From the NCBI GenBank assembly GCA_007118195.1, contig SKSA01000032.1, forward strand, positions 1 through 6,291: a stretch of DNA of 6,291 bases. Reading direction: 5' to 3'. The position numbers and the translations under genes were made by a program. The notes under the pieces are model-generated. The model searched no databases and was not told the origin of the DNA. It saw nothing but the letters and a program-made list of their open reading frames with translations. This document shows positions 1 to 6,274 of the stretch, one piece after another. The DNA comes from Anaerobacillus sp. GTDB lineage: Bacteria > Bacillota > Bacilli > Bacillales > Anaerobacillaceae. Numbering within the stretch: the stretch's first letter is position 1; each line of letters starts with the position of its first letter.

Positions 1-45
1 AACTCAAAACTCAAAACTCAAAACTCAAAACTCAAAACTCAAAAC
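1..45. repeat. Heptanucleotide tandem repeat (AACTCAA)n
   Basis: Six exact, uninterrupted copies of AACTCAA occupy 1-42, followed by a partial copy (AAC, 43-45) before the pattern breaks. The array starts at the first base of the window, so its true length is unknown. On the minus strand it reads as TTGAGTT repeats. There are no spacers, so it is a simple microsatellite-type repeat and not CRISPR-like. It is not visibly inside a gene. Copy number in such arrays usually varies through replication slippage; that is general knowledge and not something shown here. Confidence 0.9.
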
Positions 46-322
46 AAAATTCACACCCCTTCTACAACGTTCATCAATTCCTTCACATTTATTCGTTCAT
101 AATAGCTATGATCTTCTAAATTTCATTTATTTTCACTTTTAATATGTAATTTTATAAAAGAATAAGTCGGAAAGTTTTTCCAATTCTCTATAGGAATTTT
201 CTTTTTAATTAGAGAAATAAGAGATAAAATGAGTTCGAAAAAATCCCATTTTGATTATTATGGTTTGAAGATTTTTGAACAACTTGAACATTATTTCTTA
301 ATAGTTAAAAAGGAGTCCTGCT
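46..322. other. AT-rich intergenic region upstream of the lipoprotein gene
   Basis: No convincing gene is visible on either strand here. The stretch is very AT-rich and contains short chance-level dyads, for example AATTC/GAATT around 183-198. Its 3' end holds the lipoprotein ribosome binding site AAAGGAG at 309-315, seven bases before the ATG, and one weak promoter candidate listed separately. I found no tRNA, riboswitch or recognisable operator. Confidence 0.6.
265..294 (+). promoter_or_regulatory. Weak candidate SigA promoter for the lipoprotein gene
   Basis: The -35 candidate is TTGAAG (265-270) and the -10 candidate is CATTAT (289-294), with an 18-bp spacer. Each matches the vegetative consensus at four of six positions. 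Transcription would start near 301, leaving a leader of about 22 nt with the ribosome binding site AAAGGAG. In DNA this AT-rich such matches arise easily by chance, so this is only the best-placed option. Confidence 0.25.
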
Positions 323-1210
323 ATGAAACCTATTATATTCCCTTTTTTCGTCATCTTTTTTATCATCGCCTGTAGCTCAGAAACATTAAACGATCTTTCC
401 TTAAATGAATATCAGATTGTACAAGAGCCATTAGTCTCTTCAGTAACGACTACTCAAACTTTGGCTAGTACAAATGCAAATGCTTATGAAGGAGCTGCCA
501 CTAAAAGCATCACTGATAATGACAAAGCAATTGAAACAACTTCAGATCAACGTTTAGTTGAGCTAACTTTAGAAAGCATAAACGAAAATGAAGTAAAAGA
601 AATTAAAGATGGTGTTTTTCAAACTGTAGTTACTGAAATGACCGAAAGTGAAGAAAATATAATTAGTATTAATTTTTTTACGTGGATCAATGATAAGAAA
701 GGCATTAATTTAATTGATGCCAGTTATTTTAATGATGATAAAATGGCTCACGGTAAAAAAATTGGAGAATATTATAATGACCTTTGGATCGACAAAGAAA
801 GTTTTTTTTTAAGTTATCATGACTTAATGCTAGACATCGCATTTTTAGAAACTGCTGAAAATGGGCAAATGTACACATCAAATATTTCAATTGGATTAAG
901 TAAGGAAGATTTAATATCTGCGTTGGGGTCACCAATCATTTCAGATTGGTATCACGGTGGAACATATTATTTTTACAATGATATCGGCTTTATTTTAGAC
1001 GACAAAGAAAAAGTCGTATCAATCAACATGCCCGGAAATCGCGTAAAAATCACATTAGAAGAAGTTCCTATATTGCTAGGAGAGCCAACAACGATCGAGT
1101 ATTTTGAAAAGGAAAATACCATTTTTTACTCCTATGAGGTTGGTCAATATACATTATCATTTGAGAGCGTTAGTGAAGACGAAAACATTGCAAACATTTG
1201 GTTGAATTAA
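323..1210 (+). CDS. Putative lipoprotein of unknown function with two C-terminal BamE/YjgB-like modules
   Basis: This 295-residue protein starts at an ATG seven bases after AAAGGAG. Residues 1-16 form a short hydrophobic signal peptide ending in the lipobox I-I-A-C, so Cys17 would be lipidated and the mature protein held on the outer face of the membrane. Residues 18-75 are rich in Ser, Thr and Asn and look like a flexible tether. Residues 76-180 are acidic mixed alpha/beta sequence that I do not recognise. The C-terminus appears duplicated. Residues 193-204 (S-K-E-D-L-I-S-A-L-G-S-P) and 244-255 (T-L-E-E-V-P-I-L-L-G-E-P) share a helix ending in L-G-x-P, and each is followed by aromatic beta-strands closing in V-x-S-I or I-x-N-I. 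That pattern resembles BamE/SmpA-like and DUF4309 (YjgB-type) modules; the family assignment is inference. The gene looks AT-richer than the lon genes and stands alone, convergent with ysxC, which suggests an accessory locus. A run of nine T lies within the coding sequence at 802-810. No catalytic motif is visible and the function is unknown. Confidence 0.85.
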   Translation: MKPIIFPFFVIFFIIACSSETLNDLSLNEYQIVQEPLVSSVTTTQTLASTNANAYEGAATKSITDNDKAIETTSDQRLVELTLESINENEVKEIKDGVFQTVVTEMTESEENIISINFFTWINDKKGINLIDASYFNDDKMAHGKKIGEYYNDLWIDKESFFLSYHDLMLDIAFLETAENGQMYTSNISIGLSKEDLISALGSPIISDWYHGGTYYFYNDIGFILDDKEKVVSINMPGNRVKITLEEVPILLGEPTTIEYFEKENTIFYSYEVGQYTLSFESVSEDENIANIWLN

Positions 1211-1322
1211 TGAATTTCATCATTCAATATTCTCGCCATTAAGTATCTATATGTAGTTGCGTTAAGTCGTTCGCAACTACATATAGTTTGATATGGCTCG
1301 ATTTAGGTAATTATGAAATTCA
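1211..1322. repeat. 112-bp imperfect palindrome with concentric arms (MITE-like or large hairpin)
   Basis: The outer arms TGAATTTCAT (1211-1220) and ATGAAATTCA (1313-1322) are perfect 10-bp inverted repeats. The inner arms at 1247-1261 and 1272-1286 are perfect 15-bp inverted repeats around a 10-nt loop. Both pairs centre on exactly 1266.5, with 26 nt between outer and inner arms on each side. Between them GCCAT (1235-1239) faces ATGGC (1293-1297) with a one-base offset, inside a 7-of-9 match. The whole block can therefore fold as one long interrupted hairpin. It starts directly after the lipoprotein stop codon and carries no ORF. I see no convincing target-site duplication. It could be a miniature inverted-repeat element, a decayed insertion, or an extended transcript-end structure. 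Confidence 0.7.
1247..1289 (+). terminator. Candidate terminator hairpin after the lipoprotein gene
   Basis: A perfect 15-bp stem (1247-1261 with 1272-1286) with loop TTAAGTCGTT lies 36 nt after the stop codon. Only TTT follows the stem on the plus strand, so the U-tract is weak for an intrinsic terminator. On the minus strand the hairpin is followed by ATACTTAATG, with no U-tract either. The plus-strand gene may instead end at the hairpin at 1345-1372, which is followed on the plus strand by a short AT-rich tail. Confidence 0.4.
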
Positions 1323-1330
1323 CTCGAATG

Positions 1331-1372
1331 AAAAATAAAAAGATAAAACCTAAAGCTTTCGCTTTAGGTTTT
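1331..1372 (-). terminator. Rho-independent terminator of the lonA-ysxC transcript, overlapping the ysxC stop codon
   Basis: Arms at 1361-1372 and 1345-1356 pair perfectly over 12 bp around a four-base loop. In the minus-strand RNA the top of the hairpin reads GC-GAAA-GC, a stable GNRA tetraloop. It is followed by a U-rich tail complementary to 1331-1344 (ATCTTTTTATTTTT). The upstream arm includes the last two codons and the TAA (1364-1366) of ysxC. The hairpin is nearly symmetrical and is followed on the plus strand by TAAATATG, so it could weakly stop the convergent lipoprotein transcript as well. Confidence 0.9.
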
Positions 1373-1951
1373 TAAATATGATTCAATTGTACTCCACGCT
1401 TTTTCTTTCCCAAACGCAGTTTCAGAAGAAAAAGTAACAATAGGATCGTTAGGATCTTTGTTTAATTTTTCTTTAATTGCTTTCTCATGCTTTTGTAATT
1501 TCCCTTTAGGAATTTTATCGGCTTTTGTTGCAATGATAATCACTCGTTTACCCATGTGTTTTAACCACTCGTACATGGCTACATCATCTTTTGTTGGGTC
1601 GTGGCGAATATCAATAAGCAAGATGACCGCTTTTAATGTATCACGAGTTGTAATGTATGTTTCAATCATTCTTCCCCAAGCGTCCCGTTCGCTTTTAGGA
1701 ACTTTCGCAAAGCCATACCCTGGGACATCGACGAAATACATCATTTCATTAATAATATAAAAATTTAGTGTTTGTGTCTTACCGGGCTTTGATGAGGTCC
1801 TTGCTAAGTTTTTTCGGTTAATCATCTTGTTAATAAAAGATGATTTACCTACATTAGAGCGTCCAGCTAAGGCAACCTCTGGGAAGCCTGTCTGTGGATA
1901 CTGCTCAGGTTTTACAGCACTAATTACAATATCACTTTGTGTTACTTTCAT
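1364..1951 (-). CDS. ysxC: Ribosome biogenesis GTPase YsxC (YihA/EngB family)
   Basis: This cytoplasmic TRAFAC-class GTPase assists late assembly of the 50S ribosomal subunit and is essential in B. subtilis (family knowledge). The 195-residue length is normal for the family. All G motifs are visible: G1 P-loop G-R-S-N-V-G-K-S at residues 30-37, G2 region with the conserved G-K-T-Q-T at 57-61, G3 D-V-P-G at 75-78 followed by Y-G-F-A, G4 T-K-A-D at 142-145, and G5 S-S-E at 175-177. The ATG overlaps the lonA TGA as ATGA (1948-1951). Its ribosome binding site AGGAG (1959-1963 on the plus map) lies inside the lonA 3' end, seven bases before the start, so translation is probably coupled. I see no separate promoter, and the gene is most likely co-transcribed with lonA. 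Its stop codon lies inside the terminator stem. The protein looks complete, with no missing motif. Confidence 0.97.
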   Translation of the reverse strand: MKVTQSDIVISAVKPEQYPQTGFPEVALAGRSNVGKSSFINKMINRKNLARTSSKPGKTQTLNFYIINEMMYFVDVPGYGFAKVPKSERDAWGRMIETYITTRDTLKAVILLIDIRHDPTKDDVAMYEWLKHMGKRVIIIATKADKIPKGKLQKHEKAIKEKLNKDPNDPIVTFSSETAFGKEKAWSTIESYLKT

Positions 1952-4272
1952 TTCTTCTCTCCTACTAAAGCATGCTTTAATACTTCATCTAAATGTGACA
2001 CAGGGATGAACGTTAAATCTTGACGAACGCTTTCTGGAATGTCATCAATATCTTTCTCATTGTCTTTCGGAAGAATGATAATTTTCAAACCAGCACGGTG
2101 AGCACTCATCGATTTTTCTTTTAATCCACCGATTGGAAGCACTCGACCTCTTAACGTAATTTCACCAGTCATTCCTACTTCTTTCCGCACTGGGCGCCCT
2201 GTTAAAGCGGAAATCAACGCTGTAGCCATCGTTATACCTGCAGAAGGTCCGTCTTTCGGTGTTGCTCCTTCAGGGACGTGAATATGAATATCATTCGTTT
2301 CATGGAAAGTCGGATCAATATTAAGTTCTTCAGAACGAGAACGTATATAACTAAAAGCAGCTTGGGCAGACTCTTTCATGACGTCCCCCAACTTACCTGT
2401 TAACGTTAACTTACCTTTTCCTGGCGAAAGCGAGACTTCGATCGCTAGTGTATCTCCACCTGCGGATGTATATGCTAGACCAGTTGCTGCACCGATTTGA
2501 TCTTCCTCTTCTGCAATACCATAACGGAACTTCGGCTTTCCTAACATTTGTTCAACCGTATTATTTGTTACGATCACACGCTTTTTCTCGCCTGATACGA
2601 TAATCTTCGCTGCTTTACGACAGAGCGTTGCCATTTGCCGTTCTAAATTTCTGACACCCGCTTCACGTGTGTAGTAACGAATTACCTTTAACATCGCTTC
2701 TTCTTTTACTTGCATTTTTCCTTTATCAAGACCGTGGTCTTTCATTTGTCTCGGCAATAAATAATCTGTCGCTATATGAAGTTTTTCAACCTCCGTATAG
2801 CCTGGAATATGAATAATTTCCATTCGGTCTAATAGTGGACCTGGGATTGTGCCTACATTATTAGCGGTAGTTACAAACATGACTTTCGATAAATCGTAAG
2901 GTTCTTCAATGAAATGATCACTGAACGAGTTATTTTGTTCAGGGTCTAACACTTCTAACAATGCTGATGATGGATCCCCACGGAAATCATTAGCCATTTT
3001 ATCAATTTCATCTAATAAAAATACCGGATTGATCGTTCCAGCTTTTTTCATCCCTTGAATGATGCGGCCTGGCATTGCGCCAACATACGTACGGCGATGT
3101 CCACGAATTTCCGCCTCATCACGAACACCACCTAATGAAATCCGGACAAAATTTCGCTCTAGTGACCTTGCAATCGACCTTGCTAGTGAAGTTTTTCCGA
3201 CGCCCGGTGGTCCTGCCAAACAAAGAATTGGGCCTTTTAATTCATTCGTTAATTGTTGGACAGCTAAATATTCTAATACCCGTTCTTTCACTTTTTCAAG
3301 TCCGTAGTGATCTTCATTTAAAATATTTTCTGTTCGCTTAATATCTAACACATCAGTTGTTTCTTTTTGCCATGGAAGGTTAATCAGCCATTCTAGGTAA
3401 TTGCGAATTACGGAGCTTTCCGCGGAAGTTGCCGGCATTTTTTCATAACGGTCAAGTTCTTTATAAGCTTTTTCTTCAATGGACTCAGGCATCTCCGCTT
3501 CTTCAATTCGCTCTTTGAATTGTTGAATTTCCCCTTCTTTTCCTTCTTTATCGCCTAGTTCTTTCTGGATTGCTTTCATTTGTTCACGTAAATAATATTC
3601 TTTTTGCGTGCGCTCCATTGACTTTTTCACGCGTTGACCAATTTTTTTCTCTAAACCTAACACTTCTTTTTCATTGTTCAAAATTTCAATGAGCTTGCTT
3701 AAACGTCCTTTAACAGAAACGGTTTCAAGTATTTCTTGTTTTTGAACAATTTTTAATGGAAGATGAGAAGCAACTACATCTGCCAAACGTCCTGGTTCAA
3801 CGATATCAGCCACAGATGCTAATGTTTCTGCCGATATTTTTTTTGAAAGCTTAATATATTGATCAAATTGTACAAGAACGTTACGCATCAATGCTTGTTC
3901 TTCAGCATCATTTGCCTCTTCATCTTCAATGAGTGTCATTTCTACTTCGAAAAATTCTTCATTAGTTAAAAAATTTTCTACTTTTGCACGTTGCAAGCCC
4001 TCAACGAGGACTCGAATCGTTCCGTTAGGCAGTTTTAACATTTGCTTTACTTTTGCAAGTGTTCCAATTGGATAAATTTCCTCTTCTGTCGGTTCATCAA
4101 TCGCTATTTCCTTTTGTGTGGCAAGAAAAATGTTATGATCATTCACCATTACTTTTTCTAATGCTTGAACTGATCTATTACGGCCGACATCTAAATGGAG
4201 TACCATTGTTGGATAAACGAGAAGTCCTCTAAGTGGTAAAAGCGGAATCACAATTTTATTTTCTTCTGTCAT
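1948..4272 (-). CDS. lonA: ATP-dependent Ser-Lys protease LonA
   Basis: LonA is a soluble hexameric AAA+ protease that degrades damaged proteins and selected regulators; in B. subtilis these include the motility regulator SwrA (family knowledge). The chosen start gives 774 residues, the length of B. subtilis LonA. The N-terminal substrate-binding domain begins around residue 9 with I-P-L-L-P-L-R-G and extends to about 205. A charged, probably coiled-coil region follows (about 206-300). The AAA+ module has Walker A G-P-P-G-V-G-K-T at 354-361 and Walker B F-L-L-D-E-I-D at 418-424. The C-terminal protease domain carries catalytic Ser677 in D-G-P-S-A-G and Lys720 in the segment P-I-G-G-L-K-E-K. 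A longer reading frame starts at 4341, but the ATG at 4272 is preferred: it follows GGAGGTG by seven bases, begins the conserved N-terminus, and the upstream codons fall in the leader and overlap the promoter. It has its own SigA-type promoter and overlaps ysxC by four bases. Confidence 0.98.
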   Translation of the reverse strand: MTEENKIVIPLLPLRGLLVYPTMVLHLDVGRNRSVQALEKVMVNDHNIFLATQKEIAIDEPTEEEIYPIGTLAKVKQMLKLPNGTIRVLVEGLQRAKVENFLTNEEFFEVEMTLIEDEEANDAEEQALMRNVLVQFDQYIKLSKKISAETLASVADIVEPGRLADVVASHLPLKIVQKQEILETVSVKGRLSKLIEILNNEKEVLGLEKKIGQRVKKSMERTQKEYYLREQMKAIQKELGDKEGKEGEIQQFKERIEEAEMPESIEEKAYKELDRYEKMPATSAESSVIRNYLEWLINLPWQKETTDVLDIKRTENILNEDHYGLEKVKERVLEYLAVQQLTNELKGPILCLAGPPGVGKTSLARSIARSLERNFVRISLGGVRDEAEIRGHRRTYVGAMPGRIIQGMKKAGTINPVFLLDEIDKMANDFRGDPSSALLEVLDPEQNNSFSDHFIEEPYDLSKVMFVTTANNVGTIPGPLLDRMEIIHIPGYTEVEKLHIATDYLLPRQMKDHGLDKGKMQVKEEAMLKVIRYYTREAGVRNLERQMATLCRKAAKIIVSGEKKRVIVTNNTVEQMLGKPKFRYGIAEEEDQIGAATGLAYTSAGGDTLAIEVSLSPGKGKLTLTGKLGDVMKESAQAAFSYIRSRSEELNIDPTFHETNDIHIHVPEGATPKDGPSAGITMATALISALTGRPVRKEVGMTGEITLRGRVLPIGGLKEKSMSAHRAGLKIIILPKDNEKDIDDIPESVRQDLTFIPVSHLDEVLKHALVGEKK

Positions 4273-4279
4273 ATGTATA

Positions 4280-4286
4280 CACCTCC
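4280..4286 (-). promoter_or_regulatory. lonA ribosome binding site (decides the start codon)
   Basis: GGAGGTG on the minus strand is a near-perfect Shine-Dalgarno sequence seven bases upstream of the ATG at 4270-4272. The alternative upstream in-frame ATG at 4339-4341 has no comparable site and lies within the promoter spacer. This fixes the lonA start at 4272. Confidence 0.9.
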
Positions 4287-4321
4287 GTACAACACCATCG
4301 TTTAAAACGTTAATCTTGTAC
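4287..4321. promoter_or_regulatory. Nested dyad over the lonA transcription start (candidate operator)
   Basis: Outer arms GTACAA (4287-4292) and TTGTAC (4316-4321) and inner arms CGTTT (4299-4303) and AAACG (4305-4309) share one centre at 4304. Counting the intervening bases, 13 of 17 half-site positions are symmetrical. The element fills the space between the -10 hexamer (4323-4328) and the ribosome binding site. The probable transcription start near 4316 falls in the outer arm, so RNA would contain only part of it. A DNA operator therefore fits better than an RNA hairpin. It matches neither the CtsR heptad nor CIRCE as I know them. Confidence 0.4.
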
Positions 4322-4322
4322 A

Positions 4323-4351
4323 ATTTTATCTTATCATACAAGCTTTGTCTA
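4323..4351 (-). promoter_or_regulatory. SigA-type promoter of lonA
   Basis: On the minus strand the -35 is TAGACA (4346-4351) and the -10 is TAAAAT (4323-4328), separated by exactly 17 bp. Each hexamer matches the consensus at five of six positions. Initiation would fall near 4316, giving a leader of about 44 nt. This makes lonA-ysxC a transcription unit that can be expressed independently of lonB. Confidence 0.75.
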
Positions 4352-4409
4352 ATTATTAGTAATTTACTTAAATATTGGAGAGAGTGAAGTTAGCTACTCT
4401 TATTAGAAT

Positions 4410-4427
4410 ATCCGAAAGTAATCGGAT
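4410..4427. other. Small inverted repeat in the lonB-lonA gap
   Basis: ATCCGA (4410-4415) and TCGGAT (4422-4427) form a 6-bp stem around the 6-nt loop AAGTAA, roughly 60 bp upstream of the lonA -35. A looser pair, AGAGT (4381-4385) and ACTCT (4396-4400), lies between it and the promoter. No U-tract follows on either strand. These could be protein-binding half-sites or chance. No ORF is visible in the 4352-4513 gap. Confidence 0.3.
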
Positions 4428-4458
4428 TATATCAACATACAGCTAAAACATTAGAAAG

Positions 4459-4501
4459 GACTGCCTCATTAGTAAAAGTGTAAAAAAAGCATGAGACAGT
4501 C
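4459..4501 (-). terminator. Candidate lonB terminator with a large loop
   Basis: Arms at 4491-4501 and 4459-4469 pair over 11 positions. The single irregular pair is a G-U wobble in minus-strand RNA but an A-C mismatch in plus-strand RNA, which points to a structure acting in the lonB transcript. It starts 12 nt after the lonB stop codon. The 21-nt loop contains a run of seven U, and the bases after the stem (CTTTCTAATGTTTT) are only moderately U-rich, so it is not a textbook terminator. The first arm can also self-pair locally (GAGA-CTG-TCTC) ahead of the U-run, giving a shorter alternative stop. Confidence 0.45.
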
Positions 4502-4513
4502 TCGAATATATTT

Positions 4514-6196
4514 TTAAACTGGAGTTGGTTCGTTTCCGATTTGGTTAATCGCACTAGCAGGAATAACTTCATCATCACTAACACTTTCTTCTTTCACAAA
4601 TGCTAAGTCAAATACTTCTTGAAGTGTCGAAACAGCTATGACTTCAATTTCGTTTTGTTCTTTAAATATAAATTGGTAATTTTCAACCGGAACTATCACC
4701 CGTTTAGCGCCCGCTTGTTTCGCTGCTTCTACTTTAGCAACAACACCACCAATTGGTTTTACAGTACCATGAATACTTAATTCACCTGTCATCGCTAACG
4801 TATTGTCGACTTTAAACTGATAAATGGCTGAATATATCGCTGTTGCCATTGAAATACCAGCGGAAGGACCATCAATCGGAATCCCGCCCGGAAAGTTAAC
4901 ATGAATATCATAGTCTTCGGTTGCAACTCCCATTTGTTTTAACACCGTAACCACATTTTCAACGGATCCTTTAGCCATACTTTTTCTTCGAATTGATCGA
5001 ACTCGATCTCCTGTACTTTCTTCTTCAGCGATACCGGTAATATTAATTTTTCCATGCCCTTTATTTTCATAAGCTGTTACTTCAATCTCAATAATTGCCC
5101 CTGAATTCGGTCCATACACTGCAAGACCGTTAACTAACCCAACTTGCGCTTCGTCATGGACTTTCTTTTCAGGCCGTGGCGTGCGTTGACTTGAATGAAT
5201 GACCCACTCCACATCTGAAACTTTAATCATGTTTCTGTTTTCTGCGGTCGCAATTCCTGATGAGATTTGTACGATATTTACTGCTTCACGTCCGTTCGTT
5301 GCATATCTTGATATCAGATCAAGAACACCGTCTTCAAAATCAAACTCAATTTTTGCGACAGCTTTTCTGGCCACTTTAATGATTTCTTTAGGTGTTAAAG
5401 CGCGAAAATACACTTCTAGACAACGTGAGCGAATCGCTGGAGGAATTTCTCCTGGACTTCTTGTTGTCGCCCCGATTAAGCGGAAATCAGCAGGTAGCCC
5501 ATTTTTGAAAATATCATGAATATGTTGTGGTATTTGTGTGTTTTCTTCACTATAATAAGCACTTTCTAAGAAAACTTTCCGGTCCTCAAGAACCTTTAAC
5601 AGTTTATTAAATTGAATAGGGTGAAGTTCACCGATTTCATCGATAAATAAAACACCACCGTGTGCCTTTGTTACTGCTCCATGCTTCGGCTGCGGAATAC
5701 CCGCTTGTCCCATTGCTCCTGCGCCTTGGTAGATTGGATCATGGACAGAACCGATAAGTGGATCAGCAATACCTCGTTCGTCAAACCGAGCTGTTGTCGC
5801 GTCTAACTCTACAAAAACACTTGATACACGGAACGGTGAAGAAGAATTCTTCTTTGCTTCTTCAAGAACAAGTCTTGCAGCAGCAGTTTTCCCTACTCCT
5901 GGTGGTCCATAAACAATAATGTGTTGCGGGTTAGGTCCACATAAAGCAGCCCTTAACGAACGAATCCCATCTTCTTGTCCGACGATTTCATCAAAGCTTT
6001 TCGGTCTGACTTTTTCGGATAGTGGTTCACTTAGTCTAATCGATCTCATTCTTCTTAACTGTTCCAATTCTTTTTTTGATTCTTTATCTACAGATACTCG
6101 TTGAGATCTTTGACCTTTTAACAAGTTCCAAAAATAAAGACCAATAACAATCCCAAAAAATAATTGAATTAACAATGCAATGCCTGTCCAATTCAT
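4514..6196 (-). CDS. lonB: Membrane-anchored ATP-dependent protease LonB (sporulation type)
   Basis: LonB is an AAA+ Ser-Lys protease that lacks the large N-terminal domain of LonA. In B. subtilis it is transcribed in the forespore under SigF and associates with the forespore membrane (established knowledge). The 560 residues compare with about 552 in B. subtilis. Residues 5-25 form one hydrophobic segment, probably the membrane anchor, followed by a charged linker (28-65). The AAA+ module has Walker A G-P-P-G-V-G-K-T at 97-104, Walker B V-L-F-I-D-E at 182-187, and the conserved R-F-D-E-R-G-I-A-D-P-L-I-G-S at 137-150. The protease domain carries Ser445 in D-G-P-S-A-G and Lys488, 43 residues later, the spacing typical of Lon. 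The last 25 or so residues are an acidic, low-complexity tail beyond the protease fold. The start follows the strong site AGGAGGG by six bases. Upstream there is a SigF-like promoter candidate inside an inverted repeat. In B. subtilis clpX lies upstream; here the window ends first. Confidence 0.97.
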   Translation of the reverse strand: MNWTGIALLIQLFFGIVIGLYFWNLLKGQRSQRVSVDKESKKELEQLRRMRSIRLSEPLSEKVRPKSFDEIVGQEDGIRSLRAALCGPNPQHIIVYGPPGVGKTAAARLVLEEAKKNSSSPFRVSSVFVELDATTARFDERGIADPLIGSVHDPIYQGAGAMGQAGIPQPKHGAVTKAHGGVLFIDEIGELHPIQFNKLLKVLEDRKVFLESAYYSEENTQIPQHIHDIFKNGLPADFRLIGATTRSPGEIPPAIRSRCLEVYFRALTPKEIIKVARKAVAKIEFDFEDGVLDLISRYATNGREAVNIVQISSGIATAENRNMIKVSDVEWVIHSSQRTPRPEKKVHDEAQVGLVNGLAVYGPNSGAIIEIEVTAYENKGHGKINITGIAEEESTGDRVRSIRRKSMAKGSVENVVTVLKQMGVATEDYDIHVNFPGGIPIDGPSAGISMATAIYSAIYQFKVDNTLAMTGELSIHGTVKPIGGVVAKVEAAKQAGAKRVIVPVENYQFIFKEQNEIEVIAVSTLQEVFDLAFVKEESVSDDEVIPASAINQIGNEPTPV

Positions 6197-6210
6197 GAAG
6201 TACCCTCCTA

Positions 6211-6274
6211 CTTATTTTCAAGATGTACACTTTAGTATCTCCGGTAATGAATGGAGTAATCTTGAAAAAATAAG
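6211..6274. repeat. 64-bp imperfect inverted repeat just upstream of the lonB ribosome binding site
   Basis: TTTTCAAGAT (6215-6224) pairs perfectly with ATCTTGAAAA (6259-6268). After a 2-nt bulge, CTTA (6211-6214) pairs with TAAG (6271-6274). Inside, CTCC (6239-6242) faces GGAG (6253-6256) around a 10-nt loop. No U-tract follows on the minus strand; the base of the stem sits two bases from the AGGAGGG ribosome binding site. It could be an operator, or a leader hairpin formed only in RNA that reads in from the gene upstream. Confidence 0.6.
6234..6261 (-). promoter_or_regulatory. Candidate SigF/SigG-type forespore promoter of lonB
   Basis: On the minus strand GATTA (6257-6261) matches the forespore -35 consensus GYWTA at four of five positions. 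After 14 bp, GGAGATACT (6234-6242) partly matches the -10 consensus GGHAANHTW, keeping the leading GG but with mismatches at two positions. Initiation near 6228 would give a leader of about 30 nt. The support is the known SigF control of B. subtilis lonB plus this partial match. I see no good SigA promoter in the 95 bases available. Confidence 0.35.

Noticed and set aside
1..45. CRISPR array
   Set aside because: The repeats are 7 bp and directly abutting with no spacers, so this is a simple tandem repeat.
223..230. Second -10-like motif (TAAAAT) upstream of the lipoprotein gene
   Set aside because: No acceptable -35 lies 16-18 bp upstream, and such hexamers are common in this AT-rich stretch.
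729..935. 68-codon open frame on the minus strand inside the lipoprotein gene
   Set aside because: It lies entirely inside a better-supported plus-strand gene, lacks a ribosome binding site, and has composition typical of antisense frames.
1458..2009. Plus-strand open frames of 100 and 60 codons opposite ysxC
   Set aside because: They are antisense to the conserved GTPase motifs, have no Shine-Dalgarno sites and resemble no protein I know.
3059..3341. Two overlapping plus-strand open frames opposite lonA
   Set aside because: They are shadows of the conserved AAA+ module of lonA, with no ribosome binding site or promoter.
4273..4341. N-terminal extension of 23 residues on LonA from an upstream in-frame ATG
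   Set aside because: The extension overlaps the SigA promoter and the leader and has no ribosome binding site. It is not part of the conserved Lon N-terminus. The ATG at 4272 has GGAGGTG and gives the family length of 774.
4273..4513. CtsR or HrcA (CIRCE) heat-shock operator upstream of lonA
   Set aside because: I looked for the GGTCAAA heptad direct repeat and for the CIRCE inverted repeat on both strands and found neither.
5199..6104. Plus-strand open frames opposite lonB
   Set aside because: They are antisense frames over the conserved lonB coding sequence, without start signals.
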